From the NCBI GenBank assembly GCA_963682175.1, contig OY821770.1:12058501-12122500 (forward strand): 64,000 nt of DNA, given 5' to 3'. Within the stretch, counting starts at the first letter, position 1. Each line of letters begins with the position of its first letter. The notes under the pieces are model-generated. The model saw nothing but the letters and a program-made list of their open reading frames with translations. It was not told the DNA's origin and did not search any database. Shown here in pieces: positions 1 through 10,802 of this stretch. Source of the DNA: Triglochin maritima (lineage: Eukaryota > Streptophyta > Magnoliopsida > Alismatales > Juncaginaceae). A program made the position numbers and the translations under genes.

Positions 1-242
1 CATTAATTTAAAGAATAACTATATATATAATACATATACAAATATAGATGTTGAACTACGGATATTCGATCCCGGATCGGATATTATACGGATCGGATGT
101 ACTAATAATCATATCCGCTCCACGACTTTACGGATCGGATACGAATACGGTCTAACGGATATTTTTTCTCGGATCGAATGTTCAAATTCGAATACGGATA
201 CGAACGGATGCTCGGATATTCGAATATCCACTGACACCCCTA
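1..242. mobile_element. Right end of a hAT-like non-autonomous element
   Basis: The stretch is full of degenerate CGGATAT / ATCCG words and ends with CACTGACACCCCTA at about 229-242. Its reverse complement, TAGGGGTGTCAGTGG, resembles the termini of plant hAT-type miniature elements and the better preserved one at 50488-50783. The left end lies outside the window, so no target duplication can be tested. It abuts the decayed LTR of the minus-strand Gypsy element. No coding capacity is seen. Confidence 0.45.
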
Positions 243-435
243 TTGGTCGATCACGTTGGGAGCATCTTTAGTCATGCCAGGCTGGTTACAATCAAGACCC
301 AATCACCTTCTTGAAAGTTACAATCAAGACGATGTCGATTGTCCTGTTGTTTCACATGCGTTGTTTACGTGAAGCAAAAAAAATCAGTTAACGGAGTAAG
401 TCATCCCAACTTTTAAGCAACTCATTGACCGATGC
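243..435 (-). mobile_element. Relic 3' LTR of the decayed minus-strand Gypsy element
   Basis: The words TCGATCACGTTGGGAGC and CTTTAGTCATG at 246-283 recur at 18657-18690, on the other side of the whole nest. Repetition outside both gag (right) and integrase (left) of one minus-strand element is what paired LTRs would give. The ends are eroded and I cannot place exact LTR borders. Confidence 0.4.
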
Positions 436-1125
436 CTACGTTGTCGAACCAGCGTAGTCAGGAATTGTAGGTGGTGGGCAACCATATAGTGCCACGAATG
501 GAATCATGTGTGTTGAAGAATGATAAGATGTATTGTACCAATACTCAGCCCAATGGAAATGTTGGAACCATTGGTGAGTAGAGTCCATTGTAAAACATCG
601 CAAATACTGCTCGAGGCACCTATTTACAACTTCAGTTTGGCCATCGGTTTGCGAGTGATACGACGTGCTGGTCTGTAGAGTTGTTCCAAATTTGATAAAC
701 AACTCTTTCCAAGGTGAACTCAAGAATATGGGATCACGATCATAGATGATGCTATGAGGTAGACCATGGAGTTTGGAGATATGCATGACAAAGGCCTCAA
801 CAACACTTGCGCCTATAAAATGGGACGGCAACCCAGCAAAATGAGCATATTTTGTAAGACGGTCAACAACGACGAAAACTGTCATTTTACCACAAGAAGT
901 TGGAAGTCCAATAATAAAATCCATTGTTATATCTTTCCAAACGCGGTGAGGCACAGGAAGGGCTTGAAGCAAACTGGCCTTTGAGGTGGTGAGAGATTTG
1001 GTTTGTTGACAAACCAAGCTAGAAGCCACCGATGGGTGAAAATCAGATCTCATTGTCTTCCAAAAGAAACCTTGTCGGATGCGAGAGATCATGCTTGCCA
1101 GTTGGACTCTCATGTAATTCGTCAA
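436..1125 (-). pseudogene. Gypsy integrase fragment (outer minus-strand element)
   Basis: About 229 codons read on the minus strand as a Ty3/Gypsy integrase. The start is the zinc-finger tail (LVCQQ), followed by the core with W..ITMDFI, VVVDRLTKYAHF, a DRDPIFLS block and HSQTDGQTEVVNRCLEQYL, then the NTSYHSS / PFVALYG segment. The catalytic Asp, Asp and Glu positions are recognisable. It ends shortly after that segment and lacks the usual C-terminal part. It follows RNase H (1159-1368) in the same orientation but another frame. It is the 3' half of the element whose gag lies at 17.5-18.4 kb, separated by nested insertions. Not functional. Confidence 0.85.
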
Positions 1126-1158
1126 AAATTACTTGTCGAGCGGAGGATGTTGTGGGGA

Positions 1159-1368
1159 CTAAAATCCCGGAAATATAAAAATATTGTTAGTGATTAGATA
1201 ACCTGGGAATTCGGATAAGTCCGCATGAAGATCGTGTATCAAGGTGCGAGCATCATTATCTTGTTGCAAAGCTTCTGAAATGTGCAGAATTATGTCTGGA
1301 GTTGTGAGGGACAAGACGAGGCAACTTGGTGGTATTATTCTTGATAAAGCATCTGCTGCTACGTACAT
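1159..1368 (-). pseudogene. Gypsy RNase H end plus linker (outer element)
   Basis: The minus-strand reading begins with VAADALSRI, the hallmark at the end of the Ty3/Gypsy RNase H domain, followed by the linker that leads to integrase. Everything upstream (RT core and most of RNase H) is missing, because the 5' LTR of the nested Gypsy element begins at 1371, only 3 bp away. The RT start of this same outer element is found beyond the nest at 9906-10188. Confidence 0.8.
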
Positions 1369-1370
1369 TA

Positions 1371-3093
1371 TGTAATATCCTAACCCTTGCTTAATGTGTT
1401 AATTGTGTTTAGGGGTGGACTAGAGGAGGTTTGAGATGGACGGCTGAGATCGAGTGTGGGAAGAGTTTAAAAGGGTTGGTTTTCTCATCTCTCCCATTCT
1501 CTCTCTCTCACGATCTCTCTCTCTCTCTCACTCGTCTCTCTCCCTCAGTGTTCCTCTGTGTTGCTGGAGGCAAGGGAGTTCTGGTTGGAGCGTTGGAGTC
1601 ACCGGAGTTGTCGAAGAGATCGGGGTAAAAGAAATTCACCGGAGTTCGAGCTATATCGTGGAAACGCTCGCCGTTGGTTCTTCTAAGGCTTCTTCAAGCC
1701 TTAAGGTGTGCGAAACTTGCTTTTACGCTCACCTATTATTAGTGTGGGGTGGGAGTGATCGACGGTAGACCGTTTTGGCTCGTCGGACCTGCACAGCAGT
1801 TTCTGAACTGTAACGGTCGATCGATGTTTTGGTTCGGTCGACCGGTTATAGTGTATTTTTGGGCAAAATCCCTCGCACCGGTCGAACGATACCTTCATGG
1901 TGGTCGACCGGTGGTACAATTCTAGCGAGAGATGAAGGCTCTGGGTATTTTCGGTCGAACGGGACCCCTTTGCCGGTCGACCGAAAGTATTGTCATAGGT
2001 CGGTTGGGGCGTTGACCATCCAAACGGTCAACCGCCTATTTGACTTGTCCGACCGACTACTTAAGTTAACTTAATTTCCGGTCGACCAGAAGTGTTGTTT
2101 CGGTCGACCGTGTAGAATGGTTTGTTGAAGGATTTGCACTGGTGGTTTGCGGTCGACCGCTAGTGTTGTTTCGGTCGACTGTGTAGTGTGGAGTGTTGGC
2201 GAGTTCTACTGGAGGTTTTCGGTCGACCGGAAGTTTGGGGTCGTCCGACCGTTTGGTCGTGGATTGCAAAAATGTTTTCTTACTGGTTCTTTTCGGTCGA
2301 CCGGGTCCCCTTTGCCGTTCAACCGATTGACGGGTTTTTCGGTTGGCCAGTTCTCTAGGTGATGATCGGTTGACCGTTAAACGGTTTTCGTTCGACCGTT
2401 TCTGCCTGTTTTCGGTGGATTCGTGGTTTTATGAGTACACTTGATGGCGCCTCGTCTCTCCGGCCCCGGTGGGCAACAACACGGACTGTCGACCTGATAT
2501 CTTGTGGTGGTGCCTTGTGTGCACGAGTGTTGGTGGGGTTGGGGTGAGGGGACCCTTGAGACCCGGTTGTGTGGCCGTGACTTGGACCGGCGGTGCCTTG
2601 TGTGCACGAGTGTTGGTGGGGTTAGGGTGAGAGGACCCTTGAGACCTGGGTTGTCGTTCGGCTATGGCTGGGAGAGAGCTCCCAGGAACTTAGCGGTTTT
2701 GCCCTGTGTTATTCATTGTTCATTGCATATTTCATTATTGTTCATATATGTGTTTGGGTTTGGCATACAGGGTTTCCTTCTGGATACTCAGACATATTTT
2801 ATGTCTGCTTTCAGGCCGTGAGCGGCGTTAGAGGGTGGTGTCTGCGGAGGAAAGCTGCTGAGACCTGATCCTGCTTTCCCCTCGTTTGAGGTTACTGTGA
2901 TTATATTTGTATATTTTATCTTATAGTTTTTGATGTAATCACCCTTTTTGTAAACTTAGATCTGTATATTGATATATATATATATGTTGGTGCACTTTGT
3001 GGTTATCTTTGTTAATGTCCTTAGTGATGTATTCTGGTTGTTGATTTTACTCTTTAAAAAGTTTTAAATTTTCCGTTGTTCAAGGACGTTACA
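1371..3093 (+). repeat. 5' LTR (1723 bp) of the nested Gypsy element
   Basis: It starts TGTAATATCC and ends GTTACA, bounded by the primer-binding site. Contents in order: a CT-rich stretch (1491-1550); an array of the palindrome CGGTCGACCG and decayed forms (about 1800-2400) with eight exact GGTCGACC cores; two copies of an 83-bp minisatellite starting at 2509 and 2592; and an AT-rich 3' part. Its partner at 7689-9796 is about 385 bp longer because its minisatellites are expanded. Confidence 0.93.
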
Positions 3094-3096
3094 ACT

Positions 3097-3108
3097 TGGT
3101 ATCAGAGC
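3097..3108 (+). promoter_or_regulatory. Primer-binding site, initiator Met tRNA
   Basis: TGGTATCAGAGC lies 3 bp after the LTR terminus. It is complementary to the 3' end of plant initiator methionine tRNA, the usual minus-strand primer for many plant LTR elements. Confidence 0.92.
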
Positions 3109-3217
3109 GGTCGGTTCCTGAGTTTTTGTCCAAAGAAACCACCCTTAGGAGTTGAGTCGATATTTTAGTAGGTCATGCATGAATTATCATTGCTGAGTCG
3201 AGTTTTTTGTTCTGCAG

Positions 3218-4800
3218 ATGGCTCCGAGACGTGTGAGACCTCCGACGCGCTACCGCAGTACCAGTGAGGAGGAGACTGGTGGGGCTGCGGGGGAAGAGGA
3301 GAGGTCGTCTGAACCAGTGACGCCGAAGATGTTGGGCGAGCTTATGGAGAGTCGTGCCGACCAGACTGGCGTTATGCACGATCGCTTTATGCGTCAGCAT
3401 CCGCCGATTTTCAATGGCAGAGGCGACCCTGAGGCAGCGGAGGACTGGGTCTTCAGGATCCAGAAGATCTTCCGGGCTATTGGAGTGGCACTGGAGAGGA
3501 TGGTGGGCCTAGCCACCTATGTTTTGGACGGGGAGGCGTCCAACTGGTGGAGGACCAAGTCGGTGGTGGTGTTCGACGACAGTGATGATGTGAGTTGGGA
3601 GGACTTCTTTGCGGAGTTCAACCAACAGTACTTTCCGCAGCACCTTCGTGATCGGAAGAGGGAGCAGTTTCTGGCCCTTGAGCAAAGAGATATAACTTTA
3701 GCTGCTTACATCAGTAGGTTCCATGCTTTGGAACGCTACTGCCCGGAGATTTTTGTGACCCAGGAGCAGAGGGCTCGGAAGTTTGTGCGGGGTCTGAGGC
3801 CGCAGTTCAGGGCTCGTGTCACCACCAGTATGTCGCAGACTTTAGCTGATGTTGTGAAGTTTGCGACTATTATGGACCAGGATAGTCAGGACATCATGGA
3901 GGATACTAGGAGGATGCAGGTGAAGCCTGCAGGATGTCCAGGAGGACAGTTACAGGGGAATCCGGGCAAGAGGCCCCAGATTGACGGAGGTGGAGCACCG
4001 CAGAGTGGGTCGTGTAGGCAGTATGGCAGAGTTCATCCGGGATGGGGGTAGGGACACCGCCCCATTGCTTGTCACGAGTGTGGTCAGATGGGACACTTCG
4101 TCCGTTCTTGTCCGAGCGCGTCAGATGGGCCTAGCGGACGACCGGGACCATCCACGTCGGGTGCAGGTGGACCGAGTAGACTTGCAACACCACCTTAGCA
4201 GGGGAAGATAGCCGGGAGAGTCTTCACTATCAAGGCTGATGAGGCTAGGGATGCCAACACGGTAGTGGAAGGTATGCTGCTCGTTGATGATTTGGTAGCT
4301 AGGGTGTTGTTCGACTCTGGGCCACACACTCGTTTATCTCTGAGCAGTTTGCTAACGTGTTAGGTCGTACCCCTGCGATGTTGACTACCACTTTGGAGAT
4401 CAGCACACCCCTGGGTTTGGTGGGCACTGAGGGGAGATTTCTTCCCAGCGCCACGATTGCTTCGGGAGACCAGGAATTTCCGACTTACCTGGTCTTGCTA
4501 CCGATGGTAGACTTTGATGTTATACTTGGGATGGATTGGTTGTCCCAGTACGACGTTCGAGTCTTATGTTGGGATAAGAAGATTTTGATTCCGAGGAAGG
4601 GTTTGCCTGATCTGCTGATCAAAGGATTGAAGGACCGTGGAGGTCGGTTGGTTGTTTCTTCTGTTAGAGCTCGAAAGTTGATTCAGCAGGGTTGCAGGGC
4701 TTTTGTAGCCACCTTGGTAGTTCCAGATCCTAAGTTGAGGTGGCTGGAGGACATCGAGATTGTTCAGGATTTTCCCGATGTGTTTGCTGATGATGTCTCC
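3218..4800 (+). pseudogene. Gypsy Gag and protease, frameshifted
   Basis: It opens with ATG at 3218. The first 270 codons are a retrotransposon Gag capsid domain (HPPIFNGRGDPEAAEDW, then WEDFFAEFNQQYFP and FLALEQ). A frame change near 4000-4070 precedes a CCHC zinc knuckle (CHECGQMGHFVRSC, 4070-4114). Protease follows, with a damaged LFDSG..H active-site region around 4310-4340 where the frame shifts again, and the downstream DVILGMDWL motif at about 4512-4545. The polyprotein would package RNA and mature the particle. Here at least two frameshifts separate the domains, so no full product is possible. Confidence 0.88.
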
Positions 4801-6230
4801 GGTTTGCCACCTCACAAGGAGATAATGTTCGGCATTGATCTTATAGCTGGAACTACGCCGCAGTCGAAGGCTCCGTACAGGATGGCGCCTGCAGAGTTGG
4901 CTGAGCTGAAGAACCAGTTACAGGTTCTGATGGACACTGGGTTTATCCAACCTAGTGTCTCACCTTGGGGCACGCCGATTCTTTCGTGAAGAAGAACGAT
5001 GACTCGTTGCGGATGTGTCTAGATTATCGGATGTTGAATAAGGTTACCGTGAGGAATCGATATCCTTTGCCCAGGATCGAGGACCTATTTGACCAGTTGC
5101 AGTCAGCGAAGGTGTTCTAGAAGATTGATCTGCGATTCGGGTATCATCAGTTGAGGATCAGAGAGGCAGATGTCCAGAAGACGACTTTCAGGACGAGGTA
5201 CGGGCACTTTGAGTTTCTGGTGATGTTGTTCGGGTTGTCGAACGCGCTTGTAGCTTTCATGGATCTGATGAATAGGATATTCAGTCAGTACCTCGACCGT
5301 TTCGTGATTGTCTTCGTGGACGATATCTTGGTCTATTCACCAGATATGGAGCATCACCGGGAGCATCTGAGGATTGTACTTAGCATTCTGAGGGATCAGC
5401 AGTTGTACGCAAAGTTTTCGAAGTGCGAGTTCTGGCTTCACAGTGTGGCATTTTTGGGGCACATAGTATCGGGAGCTGGGATATCAGTGGATCCAGCGAA
5501 GATCGAGGCAGTGACACAGTGGAGAGCCCCGACGAGTGTGACTGAGATTAAGAGTTTTGTTGGATTGGCGGGTTATTACCGTCGGTTCATCAAAGACTTC
5601 TCGAGACTTGCTTCACCCCAAACAGCGCTGACCCAGAAAGGAGTGAAGTTTGTTTGGTCCCAGAAGTGCGAGGACAGTTTCCAGGAACTGAATAGTCGGT
5701 TGACGATTGCTCCAGTTCTGACGCTTCCCAGTGGTAGTGGCGGTTTTGTGATTTAATGTGACGCCTCAGGTGTTGGTTTGGGATGAGTACTGATGCAACA
5801 CGGGCAGGTAATGGCGTATGCATCAAGGCAGCTGAAGGTGCACGAGAAGAATTACCCCACTCAAGATTTAGAGTTGGCAGTCGTGGTTCACGCTCTGAAG
5901 ATTTGGCGTCACTATTTGTATGGTGAGTGGTTTGAAGTCTTCACTGATCATCAGAGTCTTAAGTAATTGTTTTCACAGTAGAGCTGAATATGAGACAGCG
6001 CAGATGGCTCGAGCTGATTAAGGATTTCGACTTCACCATCTCCTATCATCCGGGGAAGGCAAATTCAGTTGCAGACGCCCTGAGCAGGAAAGTGGAGGTG
6101 TCAGCTGCAAGTTTGTGCATTCGGGAGTGGAGGTTACTCGAGACATTGTCAGAGTGGAGGCCGTTCACGGAGAGCTCGGAGGGGGCAGTGATTGCGAGTC
6201 TTCAAGTGGAGCCGCAGACCGTCAGTTGAG
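4801..6230 (+). pseudogene. Gypsy reverse transcriptase and RNase H, with stops
   Basis: RT begins after the protease linker with PDVFADDVSGLPP and continues through APYRMAPAEL. It includes the catalytic FVDDILVYS block (about 5312-5338), the KCEFW and FLGHIVS motifs, and the connection [10 protein letters not shown]. RNase H follows, with [20 protein letters not shown] and, near 6051-6090, [14 protein letters not shown]. Interruptions include a frame change at about 4985, a TAG at 5118, and stops at about 5755, 5785, 5964 and 5980. Several look like single-base C-to-T changes. Dead for replication. Confidence 0.9.
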
Positions 6231-7654
6231 TTGTTCAGGCTCAACACGGTGATGAGGAGTTGATTAGTCTGCTATAGTCAGCTGCCAGGGATGGATCAGA
6301 CTTCACTGTGGGAGTTGATGGAGGTTTGAGGTTCAGGAATCGGGTCTGGGTGCCGAAGGTCGATGAGCTGAGAGATGACATCATGGAGTAGGTACACCGA
6401 GCGAGATATTTCATTCACCCGGGGAGTACGAAGAGGTATAAAGATCTGCAGCGGAACTTCTGGTGGAGAGAGATGAAGCGTGATGTGGCTGATTTTGTGG
6501 CTAGGTGCTTGGTTTGCCAGCAGGTTAAGATCGAGCACCAGAGACCAGCAGGACCGATGCAGAGTTTAGAGCTACCTGAGTGGAAGTGGGAGCATGTAAC
6601 GATGGATTTCGTCACCGGGTTGCCGAAGACGAAGAGCTTCCATGACGCGATTTGGGTTATAGTTGATCGACTGACAAAGTCGGCACACTTCTTAGCTCTC
6701 CGGATCACTTTACCTCTGGAGGGTCTAGCTAAGTTGTATATTGAGGAGATCGTCAGACTTTATGGAGTGCCTGTGAGTATTATTTTGGATCGAGATCCGA
6801 GGTTCACTTCAAGATTCTGGGGGAGTTTGCAGCAGGCCTTGGGGACTCGGTTGAAGTTCAGTATGGCATTTCATCTGCAGACAAACGGTTAGTCTGAGAG
6901 GACCATCCAGACGCTAGAGGATATGTTGTGAGCTTGTACTCTGGATTGGGCAGGTCATTGGGACGAGCATATGTCGTTGATCGAGGTCACCTACAACAAC
7001 AGCTACCATTCGAGTATTGGGATGGCACCGTACGAGGCCTTGTACGGGAGACCGTGTAGATTGTCGGTATGTTGGAGTGATGTAGGTGAGAGACAGCTAG
7101 TTGGTCCTGAGATTGTGCAGATGTATGCTGAGAAGGTTGATGTGATCAGGCAGAGACTAGCGACAGCTCAGAGCAGGCAGAAGAGCTACGCTGATAGGCG
7201 TAGGCGAGAGCTGATTTTTTAGGTTGGCGACCATGTCTTTCTGAATATCTCACCGTCGCGTGGGGTGATGAGATTCAGGAAGAAGGGGAAGCTCAGCCCG
7301 AGGTATATTGGGCCATTTGAGATATTAGATCGTGTTGGAGAGGTCGCCTACCGGATTGCGCTGCCGCCACAGTTCTCTGGTCTCCACAACGTTTTCCACA
7401 TTTCGATGATGAGGAAGTACGTATCAGATCCTTCTCATGTGATCCAGATTGAGGTTCCAAAGATCCAGCACGATTTGTCTCTTGAGGAGAGACTGTTAGA
7501 GATTGTGGATCGGATCGAGCACCAGCTCAGGAGGAGGACCATTCCGATGGTCAAGGTCAGGTGGCAGCATCACACTAAGCGAGAGGCTACTTGGGAGGTT
7601 GAGGAGGAAGTCCAGAAGTTGTATCCGGAGCTATTTGGTAAGCGCTGGATTTAA
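6231..7654 (+). pseudogene. Gypsy integrase with chromodomain-like C-terminus
   Basis: The HHCC zinc-finger region is read at about 6410-6530 (HPGSTKRY, RCLVCQQVK). The catalytic core follows with MDFVTGLP, IVDRLTKSAHF and ILDRDPRFTSRFW, and then a stop where the family has DGQSERT (about 6890). After NNSYHSSIGMAPYEALYG comes the GPFEI / VFHISMMRKY part, and finally VKVRWQHH..EATWEVEEE..LYPELF, a chromodomain-like tail known from chromoviruses. Stops near 6235, 6390, 6890, 6930 and 7222 break the frame. The reading ends 34 bp before the 3' LTR. Confidence 0.9.
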
Positions 7655-7673
7655 TTTCGTCGGCGAAATTCTT

Positions 7674-7688
7674 TTAAGGAGGGTGGAT
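7674..7688 (+). promoter_or_regulatory. Polypurine tract before the 3' LTR
   Basis: AAGGAGGGTGGAT immediately precedes the TGTAATATCC start of the 3' LTR. This is the expected position and composition for the plus-strand primer of a Gypsy element. Confidence 0.75.
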
Positions 7689-9796
7689 TGTAATATCCTA
7701 ACCCTTGCTTAATGTGTTAATTGTGTTTAGGGGTGGATTAGAGGAGGTTTGAGATGGACGGCTGAGATCGAGTGTGGGAAGAGTTTAAAAGGGTTGGTTT
7801 TCTCATCTCTCTCATTCTCTCTCTCTCACGATCTCTCTCTCACTCGTCTCTCTCCCTCAGTGTTCGTCTGTGTTGGTGGAGGCAAGGGAGTTCTGGTTGG
7901 AGCGTTGGAGTCGCCGGAGTTGTCGAAGAGATTGGGGTAAAGGAAGTTCACCGGAGTTCGACCTAAATCGTGGAAACGCTCGCTGTTGGTTCTTCTAAGG
8001 CTTCTTCAAGCCTTAAGGTATGTCAAACTATCTTTTACGGTCACCTTTTATTAGTGTGGCGTTGGGAGCGGTCGACGGTAGGCCGTTTTGGCTCGTCGGA
8101 CCTGCACAGCAGTTTCTGAACTGTAACGGTCGACCGGTGTTTTGGTTCGGTCGACCGGTTATAGTGTATTTTTGTGCAAAATCCCCCGCACCGGTCGAAC
8201 GATACCTTCGTGGTGGTCGACCGGTGGTACAATTCTAGCGAGAGATGGAGACTCTGGGTATTTTTGGTCGAACGGGACCCCTTTGCCGGTCGACCGAAAG
8301 TACTGTCGTAGGTCGGTTGGGGCGTTGACCATCCAAACGGTCGACCGCCTGTTTGACTCGTCCGACCGACGACTTAAGTTAACTTAATGTCCGGTCGACC
8401 AGAAGTGTTGTTTCGGTCGACCGTGTAGAATGGTTTGTTGAAGGATTTGCACTGGTGGTTTGCGGTCGACCGCTAGTGTTGTTTCGGTTGACCGTGTAGT
8501 GTCAAATGTTGGCGAGTTCTACTGGAGGTTTTCGGTCAACCGGAAGTTTGGGGTCGTCCGACCGTTTGATCGTGGATTGCAAAAATGTTTTCTTACTGGT
8601 GTTTTTCGGTCGACCTGGTCTCCTTTGCCGTTCAACCGATTGGCGGGTTTTTCGGTTGGCCAGTACTCTAGGTGATGATCGGTCGACTGTTAAACGGTTT
8701 TCGTTCGACCGTTTCTGCTTGTTTTCGGTGGATTCGTGGTTTTATGAGTACACTTGACGGCACCTCGTCTCTCCGGCCCCGGTGGGCAACGGAACGGACT
8801 GCCACCCGATAGTGGTGTGCTTGTACGCTTGAAAGTGGCTCATCTCTCCGGCCCCTTGGGCAACGACACGGACCGTAGTCCGATAGCGGTATGAGTGTTT
8901 GATTGAAGGTGGTTCGTCTCTCCGGTCGCAGTGGGCAACGTCACGGACTGTCGGCCTGATATCTTGTGGTGGTGCCTTGTTTGCACGAGTGTTGGTGGGG
9001 TTGGGGTGAGAGGACCTTTGAGACCCGGTTGTGTGGCCGTGACTTGGACCGGGGGTGCCTTGTGTGCACGAGTGTTGGTGGGGTTGGGGTGAGAAGACCC
9101 TTGAGACCCGGTTATGTGGTCGTGACTTGGACCGGCGGTGTCTTGTGTGCACGAGTGTTGGTGGGGTTGGGGTGAGAGGACCCTTGAGACCCGGTTGTGT
9201 GGCCGTGACTTGGGCCGGCGGTGCCTTGTGTGCACGAGTGTTGGTGGGGTTGGGGTGAGAGGACCCTTGAGACCCGGTTGTGTGGCCATGACTTGGACCG
9301 GTGGTGCCTTGTGTGCATGAGTGTTGGTGGGGTTGGCGTGAGAGGACCCTTGAGACCCGGGTTGTCGTTCGGCTATGGCTGGGAGAGAGGTCCCAGGAAC
9401 TTAGCGGTTTTGCCATGTGTTATTCATTGTTCATTGCATATTTCATTATTGTCCATATATGTGTTTTGGTTTGGCATACGGGGTTTCCTTCTGGAAACTC
9501 AGACATATTTTATGTCTGCTTTCAGGCCGTGATCGACGTTAGAGGGTGGTGCCTGCGGAGGAGAGCTGCTGGGACCTGATCCTGGTTTCCCCTCGTTTGA
9601 GGTTGTTGTAATTACATTTGTATATTTTATCTTATAGCTTTTGATGTAATCACCATTTTTGTAAACTCAGATCTATATATTGATATATACGTTGGTGCAC
9701 CTTGTGGTTATCTTTGGTAATGTCCTCAGTGATGTATTCTGGTTGTTGATTTTACTCTTTAAAAGTTTTAAATTTTCCGCTGTTCGAGACGTTACA
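7689..9796 (+). repeat. 3' LTR (2108 bp) of the nested Gypsy element, minisatellite expanded
   Basis: It matches 1371-3093 throughout, including the CGGTCGACCG array (about 8100-8720; some cores decayed to GGTTGACC or GGTCAACC). Two tandem blocks differ. A block containing CTCTCCGGCCCC and GGGCAACG occurs about three times (8765-8965) against once in the 5' LTR. The 83-bp unit beginning GGTGCCTTGTG occurs five times (8971, 9054, 9137, 9220, 9303) against two. The following sequence is a primer-binding site, not flanking host DNA. Confidence 0.92.
8971..9362 (+). repeat. 83-bp minisatellite, five units
   Basis: Unit starts fall exactly 83 bp apart (8971, 9054, 9137, 9220, 9303). Each unit contains GCACGAGTGTTGGTGGGG, then ACCCTTGAGACC and GTGACTTGG. 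Because 83 is not a multiple of three, the array opens overlapping Gly/Trp- and Pro/His-rich reading frames on both strands. They are artefacts. Confidence 0.95.
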
Positions 9797-9828
9797 ACTT
9801 GGTATCAGAGGTGTTCAAGTGGTGTAGG
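9797..9828 (+). mobile_element. Truncated internal start of a second Gypsy copy
   Basis: ACTTGGTATCAGAG at 9797-9810 equals the sequence after the 5' LTR (3094-3107), then homology stops. The LTR at 7689-9796 therefore also served as the 5' LTR of another copy, whose internal region is deleted. Confidence 0.7.
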
Positions 9829-9905
9829 TTGTAACACCCCAAAGTTTAGTCCCACATTGCCAAACATGAGAATGTTGGGGTAGGATGTAAAACGGGACAT
9901 TACAG
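9829..9905. repeat. 77-bp TG..CA segment, possible LTR end or MITE
   Basis: The segment starts TGTAACACCCC, contains AGTCCCACATTG and ends GGGACATTACA. These words are typical of the ends of plant LTRs. The length is far too short for an intact LTR and no clean target duplication is visible. Probably an internally deleted LTR relic inside the outer Gypsy element. Confidence 0.35.
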
Positions 9906-10188
9906 TGGTAAACCACGAGGAGTATAAATTAGGGTGGAGAAGTGAGAGAGGATAGATGATATGTCATGGTGGAGTGGTGGTGGATTGGTATTGTGGTTGG
10001 TTGGTGGTATTGCAATGACCTGATAAAATGAAGAAAAATAGTTGTTTTGAAGGCCACGTTGGAGTGGTGATAGGAGCGTGTGATGGTAGGTTGGTTGGTG
10101 GTTTCCATACAAGGTAACAGTGGAAGCGTTATGCATGAATGAGATAGAGATTTTGGTAATCTAGGGTGACCTTGCCAAGTTGTACGAG
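9906..10188 (-). pseudogene. Outer Gypsy element: protease-RT linker and RT start
   Basis: On the minus strand, after the protease motif VVLG, a degenerate reading leads to ILSHFSTLIYTPRGLP. This corresponds to the segment just before Gypsy RT (F..VF..P.GLPP). Stops and frame changes are present. The rest of RT is absent; the element resumes only at RNase H at 1368, on the far side of the nested element. Confidence 0.6.
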
Positions 10189-10691
10189 TCATTGTACACC
10201 CAACACGACATTGGCGCCATGTAGTGGAAGGATATATAAATCCGTCGAAAAAGTATGCTTAACGAGTGAGATTGGGACATCACAACAACGTCCAACACAG
10301 GAAATTGATTTGCCATTACCAACGGTGACTAAAAATGAGACGTCCGAGCTGATGGGGAGATGAAGATGTTTGATAATGCGTTCTTGAATGAAAATATGTG
10401 TATTGCCGCTATCGATGAGGATAAGAAAGGGAAGCTGATGAACCTTTCCGGCGATGTGGAGATTGCATGGTGATGGATGACCAGCCAATGCATGTAGAGA
10501 TATTGCAGGCACAACATCGAGATGGGGTGTCTGGTCGGGTGGTTTGGTATCCTCCAGTTGGAAATTAAGGAGGTTGTCCACAAGGAGTATATCAAGTTTT
10601 GGTTGGCAGCGGTGGTGGCGAGAGAACTTTACGTCGCAATTGAAATAGAGTCTCTTCTCACAACGTTCTTGCATTTCACGAGGAGTGAGGT
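10189..10691 (-). pseudogene. Outer Gypsy element: Gag knuckle and aspartic protease
   Basis: The minus-strand reading starts with a CCHC-like knuckle (YFNCDVKF..HHRC) and continues to a retropepsin. Its active site is LILIDSGNTHIFI (DSG motif), with the flap region VTVGNGKSISC and the distal HGANVVLG motif. It directly continues the gag at 17543-18419 once the solo LTR and its GGTGA duplication are removed. It ends at a stop inside the motif after VVLGVQ. Confidence 0.85.
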
Positions 10692-10802
10692 GATGTTATA
10701 TCCTAACCCTTGCTTAATGTTTTAATTGTGTTTAGGAGGTGGTTTAGAGATGGATTAAGATGGACGCTTGAGATCGATTGTGGAGAGGATATATAAATCT
10801 GT

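Larger units (their letters stand above)
1371..9796 (+). mobile_element. Ty3/Gypsy LTR retrotransposon with chromodomain-like tail, degenerate
   Basis: It has direct LTRs at 1371-3093 and 7689-9796, a primer-binding site for initiator Met tRNA at 3097-3108, a purine tract before the 3' LTR, and gag-PR-RT-RNase H-integrase order on the plus strand. The integrase ends in a chromodomain-like segment (VKVRWQHH..EATWEVEEE), which places it in the chromovirus group, probably Tekay/Del-like (inference). Many in-frame stops and several frameshifts disable it. Flanks do not form a 5-bp target duplication. Instead the 3' LTR is followed at 9797-9810 by a second primer-binding-site sequence, so this arrangement arose by recombination between two copies. 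Confidence 0.93.

Noticed and set aside
8971..9362. Regular 83-bp direct repeats resembling a CRISPR-like array
   Set aside because: Units are contiguous with no variable spacers, inside a plant LTR.
8742..9416. 224-codon Pro/His/Thr-rich minus-strand frame with repeats
   Set aside because: The 83-bp minisatellite is not a multiple of three and opens all frames; it lies wholly within an LTR.
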